A stretch of 64,000 nt of DNA from Providencia alcalifaciens (GCA_025961275.1 JAOQNJ010000001.1:1447353-1511352); one strand, 5' to 3'. Counted from the first letter of the stretch, positions 41,170 through 51,250 are shown. Numbers and translations: made by a program. The notes: generated from the sequence alone by a model not told the origin.

Positions 41170-41190
41170 CCGCCTGCGATTAACAGGCGG
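41170..41190 (-). terminator. Terminator after rseC
   Basis: CCGCCTG (41170-41176) pairs with CAGGCGG (41184-41190), 7-nt loop, followed on the minus strand by a TTTCATTTTGTTT tract; 6 nt after the rseC stop. Ends the rpoE-rseABC operon. Confidence 0.75.
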
Positions 41191-41196
41191 CTTCTT

Positions 41197-41664
41197 TCAT
41201 CTATCTACTTGAACAGCAAGCTCTCCAGGAGGAAGTGCTATCTGCAAAATAACAGGCTGAAATGCCATTTCATCACCCCAGTAAGAGGCTATTTTTCGTG
41301 CTAAAAAGAACCCTAACAGACCACCTAAAACCCCGGAGATTGCAACCCAAGTTTGTTGAAAACCCGCAAGTTGCACCAATATTGCCACCAAAAACAGACC
41401 TATTAAAGGTGTTAGATAAACTAACATAGCGGAACGCAGCAAACTTCCCTCAGGAATACCAACTTCTACTTTCTGCCCAGCAACTAAAGGTTGTTCTATT
41501 TCTACTTCTAATTGATGCTCAGTATTAGGTCCAATTTTACTCAATGCATAAGAGCCGCAAGCTCCACGAGCATTACAGCTGCCACATCCAGATGAAGAGC
41601 CATAGCGTAATAAGGCTCGTCCTTGGTGCCAACGAATAACTGTAGCCCACTCTTTTATCATCAT
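41197..41664 (-). CDS. rseC: SoxR-reducing / sigma-E regulatory protein RseC
   Basis: 155 residues. An N-terminal cytoplasmic cysteine motif (CGSCNARGACG) probably holds an Fe-S centre, and two hydrophobic segments follow (about 80-98 and 105-125). RseC has a minor positive effect on sigma-E and takes part in SoxR reduction in E. coli. Directly abuts rseB as the last gene of rpoE-rseABC. Confidence 0.94.
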   Translation of the reverse strand: MMIKEWATVIRWHQGRALLRYGSSSGCGSCNARGACGSYALSKIGPNTEHQLEVEIEQPLVAGQKVEVGIPEGSLLRSAMLVYLTPLIGLFLVAILVQLAGFQQTWVAISGVLGGLLGFFLARKIASYWGDEMAFQPVILQIALPPGELAVQVDR

Positions 41665-42615
41665 TTACTCCCGAAAACGAATACTTGCAGCCACTTGTTG
41701 TGCCGTTGCTAACGGTAATTCTCCTATTATGGTAATCACATTTTGTTTCTGAGTCATTGTATAAATTGTGCGGCGACCATTTTGAATGGGTTGATCTAAA
41801 AGCGCGCCTTGCTCTGCCTTCGTTACATTGACAGAAAATGTAAATAACCCGTCACTAAACAATGCACTTTCGACTAAATCATTTTCGCTAAGTTTACGTT
41901 CTGAACGTGAAATTTCTTCAAAACCAGGCGGTAAGAATCCGACTTGCCATTTAAATGATGGATTGTTGTTCTGAGGAGAAACAAGCAAAGGAGGTAAGTT
42001 GATCTTACTTAGATTTTCAAGTGAGTCTTTTACCGTTTTACTGTCAAAAACGATCGAGATAACACGAAATTGTTCTAATGTTTGGTTGGCACTATCAACA
42101 AGATCAACTCTTAATGGCAGTTTATTCCCTTCATCAATCAATAATACATAGCTAAAGCGCGAGTTATCTTTAGAAATAATACGAATTACCAATGCAGGCT
42201 TATCTCCAATATGAGTTCGTCCAGCATCAATAAAGTTATAATAGGGTTTTATTTTTTCATAGTCAGCAAAGAGTATGGAAGGTAAATTATCAACAATATT
42301 TTTTCCATTCAAACTGAATGCATCAAAACCAGGCTCAAAATAGCTAATTAGCGGCCCTTTCTGTACGATTTCTCGTCTCGATGAATCCATTTGGATCATC
42401 TGAGACACAGGAACATTATTGATAACAGCATGACGATAACGAACGGGAACAATACTTCTGGGACTAAAAGACATGAACGACATTTCGTAAGAAAGATTCT
42501 GGGCAGCATTTCCCATCTCTTTAAAGAGAACTTCGGCATCCTGTTGAGATGCCGAAGCTTGATTAAAAATAATCAGGCTGCCCGTCAGGCAGATGACGGA
42601 TAACCATTTATTCAT
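41665..42615 (-). CDS. rseB: Periplasmic sigma-E regulator RseB
   Basis: 316 residues with a signal peptide (MNKWLSVICLTGSLIIFNQA, cleaved near ASA). The mature protein has the two-domain MucB/RseB fold (lipoprotein-like N-terminal part, then a C-terminal part from about 210). It binds the RseA periplasmic domain and delays DegS cleavage; stress ligands release it. Its ATG overlaps the rseA stop by one base. Confidence 0.95.
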   Translation of the reverse strand: MNKWLSVICLTGSLIIFNQASASQQDAEVLFKEMGNAAQNLSYEMSFMSFSPRSIVPVRYRHAVINNVPVSQMIQMDSSRREIVQKGPLISYFEPGFDAFSLNGKNIVDNLPSILFADYEKIKPYYNFIDAGRTHIGDKPALVIRIISKDNSRFSYVLLIDEGNKLPLRVDLVDSANQTLEQFRVISIVFDSKTVKDSLENLSKINLPPLLVSPQNNNPSFKWQVGFLPPGFEEISRSERKLSENDLVESALFSDGLFTFSVNVTKAEQGALLDQPIQNGRRTIYTMTQKQNVITIIGELPLATAQQVAASIRFRE

Positions 42616-43238
42616 TATTGCAATTTAACTCCTGCTGAAGCCGCTGCTTTATCACTTTCATTATATTGCTGATTAAGCATAGAACGCCTTTCAATTTCAT
42701 ATTGCTGAAGCATCGCGTTGATACGCTGATTTTGCTGTTCAACTTGCTGCATTTGTTGCTCGTTACCGAAGAGCTGACCATCAGAGAAATTTAAACTTAC
42801 AGGTGCGCCAGCACCTGCTGGGATCGTATTAAATACAGGTTCATCAAAGCCAGAATCGATTGAATTGCTTTGATTATACTGTTGTACCCCAACGATTACG
42901 GCAAGCGACACACATGCTGCAACGCCAATTTGAGTAATTTGGCTTGCCCATGGGCGAACTTTTTGCCAGAAAGGCATAGAACGCCATGTTGCTGGTTCAG
43001 GCTGTGACTCCATAACCACCTGAGGATTAATACGCACAACTTCATTCTCTAATGCTGCGGCGACTTTACCTGCGATGTCAAAATTTATGACATCAGGGGT
43101 CTCATTACGCAGAGTATCACGAATAAGATGATAGCTCTCCCAACGTTGCTGCAACGTTGAATCACATGTAATGGCCTTTGCAAGTTCTATATCTAGAACT
43201 TCGCCATCCATCATTGCGGAAAGTCTCTCTCTTTGCAT
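42615..43238 (-). CDS. rseA: Anti-sigma-E factor RseA
   Basis: 207 residues. The cytoplasmic N-terminal anti-sigma domain (MQRERLSAMMDGEVLDIELA) is followed by one membrane segment (about 102-120, GVAACVSLAVIVGV) and a periplasmic Gln-rich tail (QQMQQVEQQNQRINAMLQQY) with a probable coiled coil. It holds RpoE at the membrane until DegS and RseP cut it. 105 nt separate it from rpoE. Confidence 0.96.
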   Translation of the reverse strand: MQRERLSAMMDGEVLDIELAKAITCDSTLQQRWESYHLIRDTLRNETPDVINFDIAGKVAAALENEVVRINPQVVMESQPEPATWRSMPFWQKVRPWASQITQIGVAACVSLAVIVGVQQYNQSNSIDSGFDEPVFNTIPAGAGAPVSLNFSDGQLFGNEQQMQQVEQQNQRINAMLQQYEIERRSMLNQQYNESDKAAASAGVKLQ

Positions 43239-43343
43239 GCCCGAATACCTTCAGTTAATTGCATCACAATTACAATTTAACGCACTGATTTCACTTGTCG
43301 ATACTATCTATTGTATTCAAAAATCAATCCAGTGAATACAGGA

Positions 43344-43922
43344 TTAGTACTGTTGAATCAGTGGTTGTACTTTATTATCGATAGCTTCTCTTGCCCTAAA
43401 GATACGAGAACGAACAGTGCCCACAGGGCAATCCATGATCTCAGCGATCTCTTCGTAACTTAAACCATCGAGTTCTCTGAGAGTTATAGCCATTCTTAAA
43501 TCTTCAGGTAACGACTCAATCGTTCGAAAAACTACCTTCTTCAATTCTTCAGACAACATTAAGTTCTCTGGGTTCGAAATTTCTTTCAAAGCACTTGCAG
43601 TTTCATAGTTTTCTGCATCACTTGCTTCAAGGTCTGACGCAGGAGGACGTCTATCTTGAGCCACTAAATAATTTTTAGCGGTATTCACCGCAATACGATA
43701 AAGCCAAGTATAAAAAGCACTATCACCACGAAACGACCCAATTGCACGATAAGCTTTAATGAAAGACTCCTGGGCAACGTCAGGCACATCAGCTTGTGGT
43801 ACGTAACGAGAAACCAAACTCGCAACTTTATGCTGGTATTTAATAACCAGTAAATTAAATGCTTTTTGATCGCCTCTTTGGACTTTTTCGACCAACATCT
43901 GGTCTGTCAGTTGCTCGCTCAT
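43344..43922 (-). CDS. rpoE: RNA polymerase sigma-E factor
   Basis: 192 residues, an ECF sigma factor. Region 2 (FNLLVIKYQHKVASLVSRYV, DVAQESFIKAYRAI) and region 4 (LREL-DGLSYEEIAEIMDCPVGTVRSR) are complete. It directs the response to misfolded outer-membrane proteins. First gene of rpoE-rseABC; a sigma-E-type promoter and a short overlapping leader ORF lie just upstream. Confidence 0.98.
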   Translation of the reverse strand: MSEQLTDQMLVEKVQRGDQKAFNLLVIKYQHKVASLVSRYVPQADVPDVAQESFIKAYRAIGSFRGDSAFYTWLYRIAVNTAKNYLVAQDRRPPASDLEASDAENYETASALKEISNPENLMLSEELKKVVFRTIESLPEDLRMAITLRELDGLSYEEIAEIMDCPVGTVRSRIFRAREAIDNKVQPLIQQY

Positions 43923-43972
43923 TACAGGGAAAATCTCCCGAACTCTAACTGAAAATTATTTAACTTGGTCAT
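43922..43972 (-). CDS. Leader peptide overlapping rpoE (RseD-like)
   Basis: A 16-codon ORF, MTKLNNFQLEFGRFSL, whose stop overlaps the rpoE ATG by one base (TAATG). It has a much stronger ribosome site (AGGAAGGGAGACC before its ATG) than rpoE. In E. coli a leader ORF (rseD) upstream of rpoE is translationally coupled to it, and this looks like the counterpart. Translation is inferred from the ribosome site and overlap. Confidence 0.6.
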   Translation of the reverse strand: MTKLNNFQLEFGRFSL

Positions 43973-43999
43973 GGTCTCCCTTCCTAAAGCAAGCGGTAC

Positions 44000-44027
44000 T
44001 TTGAGTAATAAAAACAGGCAAAGTTCA
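44000..44027 (-). promoter_or_regulatory. Sigma-E-type autoregulatory promoter of rpoE
   Basis: On the minus strand TGAACTT (44021-44027) and TCAAA (44000-44004) are separated by 16 bp, matching the sigma-E consensus GGAACTT-N16-TCnAA well. It lies 78 nt upstream of rpoE, where a self-activated promoter is known in E. coli. Confidence 0.6.
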
Positions 44028-44146
44028 ATTTAATACAAAAAAATAATAAAAAACTTACAAAAATAATATGTTTCTAATAATAAGAGATCCTTAGGATCCT
44101 AAATGATTAAGGCTACTAATTATCGCACAATCCTATGTAGCATACA

Positions 44147-44164
44147 GGTTTATCTCTATCAACA
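44147..44164 (+). promoter_or_regulatory. Candidate NadR box upstream of nadB
   Basis: GGTTTA-N6-TCAACA matches TGTTTA-N6-TAAACA at 10 of 12 positions, about 90 nt before the nadB start. NadR represses nadB in Salmonella and E. coli. The match is imperfect and could be chance. Confidence 0.3.
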
Positions 44165-44251
44165 CCAAGATTCAACCTTGGCTAAATAATCTCTGTGTAA
44201 ATAACACCAAGAATCTGCCACAAATAGCATTGAGAGACTTGATAGGCTAAC

Positions 44252-45895
44252 ATGAAACTTCCAATAGATACTATAAACATGCAAACACTTATGAAAGATT
44301 CCACACAGCATTACACTGATATTCTTATTATTGGTAGCGGTGTCGCAGGGCTTTCAGCCGCATTACGGCTCGCACCTTTTCATCAAGTAACTATTCTAAG
44401 TAAAAGTACATTAAATGATGGCGCATCATACTATGCCCAAGGCGGAATTGCTGCTGTTTTCGATAATACTGATAGCATTGAATCTCATGTAGAAGATACC
44501 TTAATTGCAGGTGCTGGCATCTGCGAAAAACATGCTGTCGAATTCATTGCATCAAATGCGAAAAATTGTGTTAAGTGGTTAATAGATCAAGGTGTACTAT
44601 TTGATACTGAAGTCACTGATACGGGCGAAACACAATATCATTTAACTCGTGAAGGTGGACATAGCCATCGTCGAATACTGCATCATGCTGATGCAACAGG
44701 TAAGGAAGTCGAAACAACACTTGTTAATCTTGCTTCTATCCACCCTAATATTCATGTTAAAGAACGTTATAATGCAGTTGATCTTATTCGATCAGACAAA
44801 GTTGGTATAGAAGGTGAAGCCCGTATCGTCGGTGCTTATGTATGGAATCGGCGAAAAGAGCAAGTAGAAACGATCCGAGCTAAGGTTGTCGTTTTAGCGA
44901 CGGGTGGTGCTGCCAAAGTCTATCAATATACAACTAACCCAGATATCTCATCAGGTGATGGTATCGCAATGGCATGGCGTATTGGTTGCAGCGTGGCTAA
45001 CCTTGAATTTAATCAATTCCATCCAACCTGCTTATTCCATCCTCAAGCTCGCAATTTTTTATTAACCGAAGCATTACGGGGGGAAGGAGCCTATTTAAAA
45101 CGGCCTGATGGAAGCCGTTTCATGCCTGACTATGACGAACGTTTTGAGCTAGCACCACGGGATATTGTGGCAAGAGCGATTGACCATGAAATGAAACGCC
45201 TAGGTGTAGATTGCATGTACCTTGATATTAGCCATAAACCCGCCGACTTTATTCAAAGCCATTTTCCCACAATCTATGAAAAATTAATGACATTGGGACT
45301 CGATCTTACCAAAGAGCCTATCCCTATAGTTCCTGCCGCTCACTATACTTGTGGTGGTGTCAGGGTTAACCAAGTCGGCATGACTGATATTAATAATCTC
45401 TATGCTATTGGTGAGGTCAGTTACACTGGTTTGCACGGTGCAAACCGTATGGCATCAAATTCTTTACTTGAATGCTTAGTGTATGGCTGGTCGGCATCAG
45501 AACATATAGCTGCCAAGATTTCGCAGATTGACTCTGTTTCTATGCTCCCTGAGTGGGATGATAGTCGCGTTCATAATTCCGATGAACAAGTTGTTATTCA
45601 ACACAACTGGCATGAGCTACGGCTATTTATGTGGGACTACATGGGAATAGTTAGAACGAGCAAACGTTTAGAACGTGCCTTACGCCGCATCCATTTATTG
45701 CAACAAGAAATTCATGATTACTATGCAAATTTTCGTATTTCGAATAATTTACTCGAACTTAGAAATCTCGTCCAAGTTGCTGAATTAATGGTGTGTTGTG
45801 CACTGAAGCGAAAAGAAAGCCGCGGATTGCACTACACATTAGATTACCCAGAATCACTTGATCATTCCGGCCCGACCATCCTCTATCCCAAATAA
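44252..45895 (+). CDS. nadB: L-aspartate oxidase
   Basis: 547 residues. FAD-binding [17 protein letters not shown] near the N-terminus, [13 protein letters not shown], active-site region [18 protein letters not shown], and [14 protein letters not shown], all typical of NadB. It oxidises aspartate to iminoaspartate, the first step of NAD synthesis. The N-terminus as drawn is slightly longer than in E. coli (540 residues); a later ATG at 44279 is possible. Divergent from rpoE and convergent with trmN6, conserved synteny. Confidence 0.96.
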   Translation: MKLPIDTINMQTLMKDSTQHYTDILIIGSGVAGLSAALRLAPFHQVTILSKSTLNDGASYYAQGGIAAVFDNTDSIESHVEDTLIAGAGICEKHAVEFIASNAKNCVKWLIDQGVLFDTEVTDTGETQYHLTREGGHSHRRILHHADATGKEVETTLVNLASIHPNIHVKERYNAVDLIRSDKVGIEGEARIVGAYVWNRRKEQVETIRAKVVVLATGGAAKVYQYTTNPDISSGDGIAMAWRIGCSVANLEFNQFHPTCLFHPQARNFLLTEALRGEGAYLKRPDGSRFMPDYDERFELAPRDIVARAIDHEMKRLGVDCMYLDISHKPADFIQSHFPTIYEKLMTLGLDLTKEPIPIVPAAHYTCGGVRVNQVGMTDINNLYAIGEVSYTGLHGANRMASNSLLECLVYGWSASEHIAAKISQIDSVSMLPEWDDSRVHNSDEQVVIQHNWHELRLFMWDYMGIVRTSKRLERALRRIHLLQQEIHDYYANFRISNNLLELRNLVQVAELMVCCALKRKESRGLHYTLDYPESLDHSGPTILYPK

Positions 45896-46052
45896 TTAAA
45901 ATTAGCTTAAGCAGTTAGCAAAGATATCCCGATGAACATTAGCAGTAATGTGATTCGGGTATCTACACCCCATACAAGAAATTAGATTCAATTGAAGCTA
46001 TGATGAGATTAACTTTTATACATTATTAGTTGCTATCTCTACCTATTTCTTA

Positions 46053-46790
46053 TCAATATTTCAAATAAAAATCTCGAATAAGCTTTTGAAAATCAGCCGT
46101 ATAAGTTTTGTTGTCCGCTTCTTTTAAAACCAAAGTTGCAACCTGTGGTTCTGTTGGTTGAAGCATTAAGCCTAGTAACAATCGATGAAAATCAGTGCTT
46201 GCTTTATCACGAATATTGACTCGATAAGCCGTTGACCACCCTTCTCTATGTGCCATTACTTCAATACCTTCACCCACATCATAGGGGATAACGAGGCAAA
46301 ATATACCTTTTGGAGCCAAGCATTGCCTAGCACAATTCAACAAGGTTTCATGAGTTAATGTTGAGGTATAACGAGCTTGGTCACGCTGCTCACTACTGCA
46401 AGATAGTGCGGGTTCAAAATAGGGAGGGTTGCTCACAATTAAATCATATTGATGTATTATGCGCTCACTAAATTCAATTATATCTTGATTAAAAATCCGT
46501 AAGCGATCTGCCCATTTTGATTCGGAAAAATTTTCTTGAGCTTGTTGCGCTGCGTTGATATCTAGCTCGACAGCATCTATAATTAACTGTTGATTTCGTT
46601 GAGCGAGCATCAATGCGATCAATCCACTACCACTACCAATATCTAATGCCTTTTTAGCTTCTCGAATAGGTGCCCAAGCACCGAGTAGCACGCCATCCGT
46701 TCCTACCTTCATTGCACAACGATCGTGACCAACAAAGAATTGTTTAAATGTAAAACCGCCTTTGCGATAATTTTTTTTCAGATTGTTCAT
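46053..46790 (-). CDS. trmN6: tRNA1(Val) adenine-37 N6-methyltransferase
   Basis: 245 residues, class I methyltransferase. SAM motif ALDIGSGSGLIALMLA, acidic ELDINAAQQAQ and catalytic NPPY (VSNPPYFEPA), typical of N6-adenine enzymes. Modifies A37 of tRNA-Val. Between nadB and srmB as in E. coli (YfiC), but here three accessory genes separate it from srmB. Confidence 0.94.
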   Translation of the reverse strand: MNNLKKNYRKGGFTFKQFFVGHDRCAMKVGTDGVLLGAWAPIREAKKALDIGSGSGLIALMLAQRNQQLIIDAVELDINAAQQAQENFSESKWADRLRIFNQDIIEFSERIIHQYDLIVSNPPYFEPALSCSSEQRDQARYTSTLTHETLLNCARQCLAPKGIFCLVIPYDVGEGIEVMAHREGWSTAYRVNIRDKASTDFHRLLLGLMLQPTEPQVATLVLKEADNKTYTADFQKLIRDFYLKY

Positions 46791-46949
46791 TCGACTACTC
46801 TAAATCGTAGGTTATTTATTTAAAACTGCGTTATATGACAATTAAAAATGAAATTTTCACTTACTTTTTTACAAAATTATTCTCATATTATAAGAATGTT
46901 ATTTGAGACAAAAAAAGTTTACTGCTAAGTTCAATAAAAAGAGGTTCAC

Positions 46950-47681
46950 ATGAACAGTATAAACAGAGTATTGAATATTTTATCTTATATCACTAGTAGT
47001 ACGGATCCCGTTACTCCACAGATGATTTCTAAATCATTAAATATTCCAATTTCCACTGTTTATCGACTATTAGCCATTCTCATAAATTGGGAATTTGTGA
47101 CTTACGCTAAACAATATGGCACTTATACCGTCGGTGCGCAGAGTATCAAAACTCAAGAAAAATACTATCACCACAGCCTTTTAATGAATTCATCAAAACT
47201 AGAACTTCAAGCTCTTAGCAGAAAAACACAGGAGACGGTGGCTATTATTACCTCAAATCTGTGTGAAACCATCTGTGTCAACATGATTGAAAGCACTCAA
47301 GCACTACGTTGTTCTTTTGTGATTGGTCGCGGTAATACCTTAATTAAAGGGGCAAGTGCAAAAACGTTACTAGCTTTTCGGAACGAGGATTACCAATCTT
47401 TGGTTTTTGAGACCCTCGAACAACAATTACAACTATCCGAGAATATAGCGCAATTAAAACTAGCACTGACCAATATCCGCCAGCAAGGCTTCGGTGTTTC
47501 ATTGAGTGAAATTGATGATGGGGTATTAGGTGTCTCTGCCCCTATTTTTAAAGGGAATGACGTCATCGCTGTCGTTTCTGTAATGGCACCAGAATTCCGT
47601 TCAACGCATCGAATTGACGAGTTTATTTCTGAAACCTGTCAAGCGGCTGATAACATGACTAAACTGATTAACCTGGAGTAA
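46950..47681 (+). CDS. IclR-family transcriptional regulator
   Basis: 243 residues. N-terminal winged helix-turn-helix (VLNILSYITSSTDPVTPQMI, SLNIPISTVYRLLAIL) and a C-terminal IclR effector domain (KGASAKTLLAF, GFGVSLSEIDDGVLGVSAPI). GAGG lies 8 nt before the ATG. hutG begins 2 nt after its stop, so it most likely controls hutG and the decayed transporter downstream. The ligand may be a histidine-degradation intermediate; this is inference. Confidence 0.85.
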   Translation: MNSINRVLNILSYITSSTDPVTPQMISKSLNIPISTVYRLLAILINWEFVTYAKQYGTYTVGAQSIKTQEKYYHHSLLMNSSKLELQALSRKTQETVAIITSNLCETICVNMIESTQALRCSFVIGRGNTLIKGASAKTLLAFRNEDYQSLVFETLEQQLQLSENIAQLKLALTNIRQQGFGVSLSEIDDGVLGVSAPIFKGNDVIAVVSVMAPEFRSTHRIDEFISETCQAADNMTKLINLE

Positions 47682-47683
47682 TT

Positions 47684-48601
47684 ATGGCAGCACCTTTTAT
47701 TTGGCAAGGTCGTATTGATGGCGAAACAGAAGAGCATCTACGTATTCATCAAGTAATGAATAAACATATTCCCGCACAATTTACTTTACTCGGCTTTGCC
47801 TCTGATGAAGGTGTTAGGCGTAACAAAGGTCGTTTAGGTGCGAAGGCTGGGCATGATGCTATTCGTCAGCAGCTTGCGGGTTTACCGCTACACCAACCTT
47901 TAGCAATTCGAGATGCGGGTACAGTTTATTGTGATGATGGTGATTTAGAAATAGCACAACGCCATCTTTCTGATGAAATCATCAATATTTTATCGATGGT
48001 TCAAACACCAATTATCTTAGGTGGAGGTCATGAAGTGGCTTTCGCTAGTTTTCAAGGATTGTTTGACTTTGTTGCACAAACTGAACCCACGAAGATCATA
48101 GGTATCATTAATTTTGATGCGCATTTTGATTTGCGCTCTGCGCCTGAAGCAACCTCAGGTACTCCATTTCTGCAATCAGCAATGTTATGCAAACGCCATA
48201 ATCGTCCCTTCAACTATCTCTGTTTAGGCATCGCTGATCACAGCAATACCAAAGTGCTATTTGATACTGCAGATAATCTAGGATGTCATTATATTAGAGA
48301 CAAATCCCTGACAAACTCGCAATTACCTAAAGCTATTCAACAAGTTAAACAGTTTATTAATGAGATTGACTATCTCTATGTCACTGTTGACCTCGATGTT
48401 TTCTCAGCCTCTATTGCACCAGGAGTTAGTGCACCAGCAGCAAAAGGAATAAACATTGAAATTTTTGATGAATTATTTGCGGTAATTAAAGCGAGTGGAA
48501 AGATTACTGTATTTGATATTGCAGAGTGTAATCCAGAATTTGATATCGATAATCACACTTCAAAACTAGCAGCTTATTTAATTTATCAATTTTTATTCTA
48601 A
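47684..48601 (+). CDS. hutG: Formimidoylglutamase
   Basis: 305 residues of the ureohydrolase (arginase) fold. Mn-binding motifs GGGHEVAFA, NFDAHFDLR and VDLDVF with the catalytic surroundings of HutG (LGIADHSNT). Hydrolyses N-formimidoyl-glutamate to glutamate and formamide, the last step of one histidine-degradation route. GGAG within the iclR end supports the start. No other hut gene is in the window, so the pair may serve imported formiminoglutamate or complement hut genes elsewhere. Confidence 0.9.
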   Translation: MAAPFIWQGRIDGETEEHLRIHQVMNKHIPAQFTLLGFASDEGVRRNKGRLGAKAGHDAIRQQLAGLPLHQPLAIRDAGTVYCDDGDLEIAQRHLSDEIINILSMVQTPIILGGGHEVAFASFQGLFDFVAQTEPTKIIGIINFDAHFDLRSAPEATSGTPFLQSAMLCKRHNRPFNYLCLGIADHSNTKVLFDTADNLGCHYIRDKSLTNSQLPKAIQQVKQFINEIDYLYVTVDLDVFSASIAPGVSAPAAKGINIEIFDELFAVIKASGKITVFDIAECNPEFDIDNHTSKLAAYLIYQFLF

Positions 48602-48710
48602 TTAAAATTACATCATTAAATCGATTGATATACATCACCTTAATTTACATCTAAGTCACCAGTGCTTGTATTCAATAGTAAGGTAACAACGTCATATTTT
48701 AAAAAAGCAC

Positions 48711-48834
48711 TATATAGGAATTGTAGCAAACGCGTGAATTCCTAGGAGCATAGATAACTATGTGACTAGGATGAGCAAGTGACGCTAACACCGCGACAAA
48801 TTGAAATTTGAAGTCGAATTTACGTTATATAGAT
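48711..48834. repeat. ERIC-like element at the truncated end of gltS
   Basis: Contains GTGAATTCCTAGGAGCATAG and ACTATGTGACTAGGATGAGC, close to the ERIC core (GTGAATCCCCAGGAGCTTAC, AAGTAAGTGACTGGGGTGAG), then AACACCGCGACAA and ATTTGAAGTCGAATTTACG. It lies directly before the first preserved codon of the gltS remnant. Confidence 0.65.
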
Positions 48835-48850
48835 ACCTTCATATAAATTT

Positions 48851-49744
48851 AGACCTTTGGATTTCATTGTGTTATTCCAAGATACTTTTGGCAGCGGATT
48901 AGCCAACTTATTAAATATAGGCCCAGTTATTCGTATTATGGCTGGTGGTGTCTCATTAACGGGTGGTCATTGTGGCGCAGCTGCATTCGGAAAAATAGCT
49001 GAAGGCCTTGGTGTACAATCTACAACAGTAGCAGCTACCTTTGGACTGATTACAGGTAGTTTGTTAGGTGGCCCTGTTGTCTCTTTTTTAATCAAGAAAT
49101 TTGACGTCAGTATCCAAGCTGATGAAACGATAAAAAGCCCTAAAATTAAAGAAACTATTGCTAGCAAAATAGATTCAATCGATGCTCATGCTTTTTTAAA
49201 ATGCTCGCATTAGTATTAGGTATTATGGTAATAGGCCAAATTGCATCCGCACAATTTACCGGAGCCACTGAGTTTTCATTACCAAACTATATTGGAGCAA
49301 TGATCATTACCATCGTGATTCGTAATATCAACGACCGAGTTAATGTATTTAAGAACAATCAAAAATCTGTTGATTTAATTTCAGAAGTATCACTTGGGCT
49401 ATTTTCACTATGGCGATGATGTCACTCAAAATTTGGGCGCTAAAATAAGTTACGCTCCCATTATTCATCATTCAATGTGTACAAGTGATTGCTTTAATTT
49501 TACTAGTAGTATTTGTTATTTTCAGATTATTGGGTAAAAACTATGATGCAGCTGTTATGTGTGCAGACTTAATAGGGCATGGATTAGGTGCAACACCAAA
49601 TGCAATGGCAAATCTGTCTTCAGTTTTTGAACGTTATAAACAAGTTTAATGAAAGCCTTCATGATAGTACCTTTAAGTGGTGCAGTACTGATTGATTTAG
49701 TTGGTATTCCTTATCATACTTGGTTGATCAATATACTCAGCTGA
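48851..49744 (+). pseudogene. gltS: Sodium/glutamate symporter (GltS family) pseudogene
   Basis: Three frames carry successive parts of a GltS-type symporter. They are VLFQDTFGSGLANLLNIGP...SLTGGHCGAAAFGK (48869-49200), LGIMVIGQIASAQFTG...IGAMIITIVIRNIN (49201-49419), and after further breaks LLGKNYDAAVMCADLIGHGLGATPNAMANL and VPLSGAVLIDLVGI up to 49744. About 75-80 N-terminal residues are missing, and there are at least two frameshifts plus an in-frame stop. An ERIC-like element sits at the truncation point. With hutG upstream, the intact gene could have imported glutamate or formiminoglutamate. Confidence 0.8.
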
Positions 49745-49901
49745 TTCTTTTAAGTGCTTTCCACATCATGAAAGCGTATTTTATGGCAATATTACTGCCC
49801 GCCGAGAGCTAAAACGGGTACACTTTGCTAAAAGATGAATATTTTAAGATGAACAATTTGGCCAACCTGTTTATAATCAGCGCCCCAAATAGAGGTATAT
49901 A

Positions 49902-51242
49902 ATGACTGCAACCACATTTTCTGAACTTGAACTAGATGAAAGCCTGATTAACGCGCTGGCAGATAAGGGCTATGAACGCCCTACTGCGATACAGGAAGCT
50001 GCGATACCTCCTGCAATGGATGGACGCGACATTTTAGGTTCAGCCCCTACTGGCACAGGGAAAACAGCAGCATTTTTGCTGCCAGCTATTCAACACTTAC
50101 TTGATTTCCCAAGAAAAAAATCAGGTCCTCCGCGAGTTCTCGTATTAACACCAACACGTGAATTGGCAATGCAGGTTGCAGATCAAGCAAAAGAGTTATG
50201 TGCACACAATCATTTAGATATCGCCACTATAACTGGTGGCGTTGCCTACATGAACCATGCTGAAGTTTTCAGTGAGAACCAAGATATCGTTGTTGCGACT
50301 ACAGGCCGCTTGCTTCAATATATCAAAGAAGAAAATTTTGACTGTCGTGCTGTCGAGATCCTTATTCTTGATGAAGCTGACCGTATGCTCGATATGGGCT
50401 TCGCAAATGATATCGAAACGATTGCTGGTGAAACACGCTGGCGTAAGCAAACTATGCTGTTTTCCGCAACCCTTGAAGGCGAAGCAATTCGTGACTTTTC
50501 AGAGCGTCTTTTAGAAAACCCGATTGAAATTGATGCCGAATCTTCTCGTCGCGAACGTAAAAAAATACAACAATTCTATTATCGTGCAGATACGCTAGAA
50601 CACAAGACAGCCTTGTTATGCCATCTGATAAAACAAGATGACGTGACTAAATCTATTGTATTTGTACGTAAACGTGAGCGCATTCGTGAAGTCGTGCAAT
50701 GGTTACGTGACGCGGGTATTGAACCTTGTTACCTTGAAGGTGAAATGGTTCAAGCAAAACGTACCGAAGCTATTCGCCGACTTGTTAGCGGGCAAGTAAA
50801 AGTACTTGTAGCAACTGATATTGCATCTCGTGGCTTAGATATTGATGATGTCAGCCATGTTTTTAACTTCGATTTACCATACACTGCTGATGTTTATCTA
50901 CATCGTATTGGACGCACGGGTCGTGCTGGCAAAAAAGGCACTGCAATTTCGCTGGTCGAAGCGCATGATTATCCTTTATTCGGAAAAGTCACTCGTTATA
51001 TTGAAGACGCAATTAAAATACGCGTGGTTGACTCTCTACGTCCTACGACTAAAGCGCCGTCTGAATCAATGTTGAATAAGCCAAAACCATCAAAGAAAGT
51101 ACTGGCAAAACGTAAAGAGAAGAAAAAAGAAGAAGAGACTAAAAAGAAAGAAAAAGTCCGTCTTCGTGATAAGAAAAATATCGGTAAGCGCCGTAAGCCT
51201 ACAAGCCCAATAGTAGTGCAAGGCAACGATAAAATAGAGTAA
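49902..51242 (+). CDS. srmB: ATP-dependent RNA helicase SrmB
   Basis: 446 residues. DEAD-box motifs: Q motif YERPTAIQEAAIP, I APTGTGKTAAF, II LDEADRML, III SATL, V DIASRGLD, VI HRIGRTGRAG, and a Lys/Arg-rich tail (about 385-446). Helps early assembly of the 50S ribosomal subunit. Conserved place after trmN6. A strong terminator follows the stop. Confidence 0.97.
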   Translation: MTATTFSELELDESLINALADKGYERPTAIQEAAIPPAMDGRDILGSAPTGTGKTAAFLLPAIQHLLDFPRKKSGPPRVLVLTPTRELAMQVADQAKELCAHNHLDIATITGGVAYMNHAEVFSENQDIVVATTGRLLQYIKEENFDCRAVEILILDEADRMLDMGFANDIETIAGETRWRKQTMLFSATLEGEAIRDFSERLLENPIEIDAESSRRERKKIQQFYYRADTLEHKTALLCHLIKQDDVTKSIVFVRKRERIREVVQWLRDAGIEPCYLEGEMVQAKRTEAIRRLVSGQVKVLVATDIASRGLDIDDVSHVFNFDLPYTADVYLHRIGRTGRAGKKGTAISLVEAHDYPLFGKVTRYIEDAIKIRVVDSLRPTTKAPSESMLNKPKPSKKVLAKRKEKKKEEETKKKEKVRLRDKKNIGKRRKPTSPIVVQGNDKIE

Positions 51243-51250
51243 TTTCACAT

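Noticed and set aside
45918-45966. Imperfect inverted repeat after nadB (GATATCCCGAT...ATTCGGGTATC)
   Set aside because: The pairing needs a bulge and there is no U-run; probably another ERIC relic, too weak to list.
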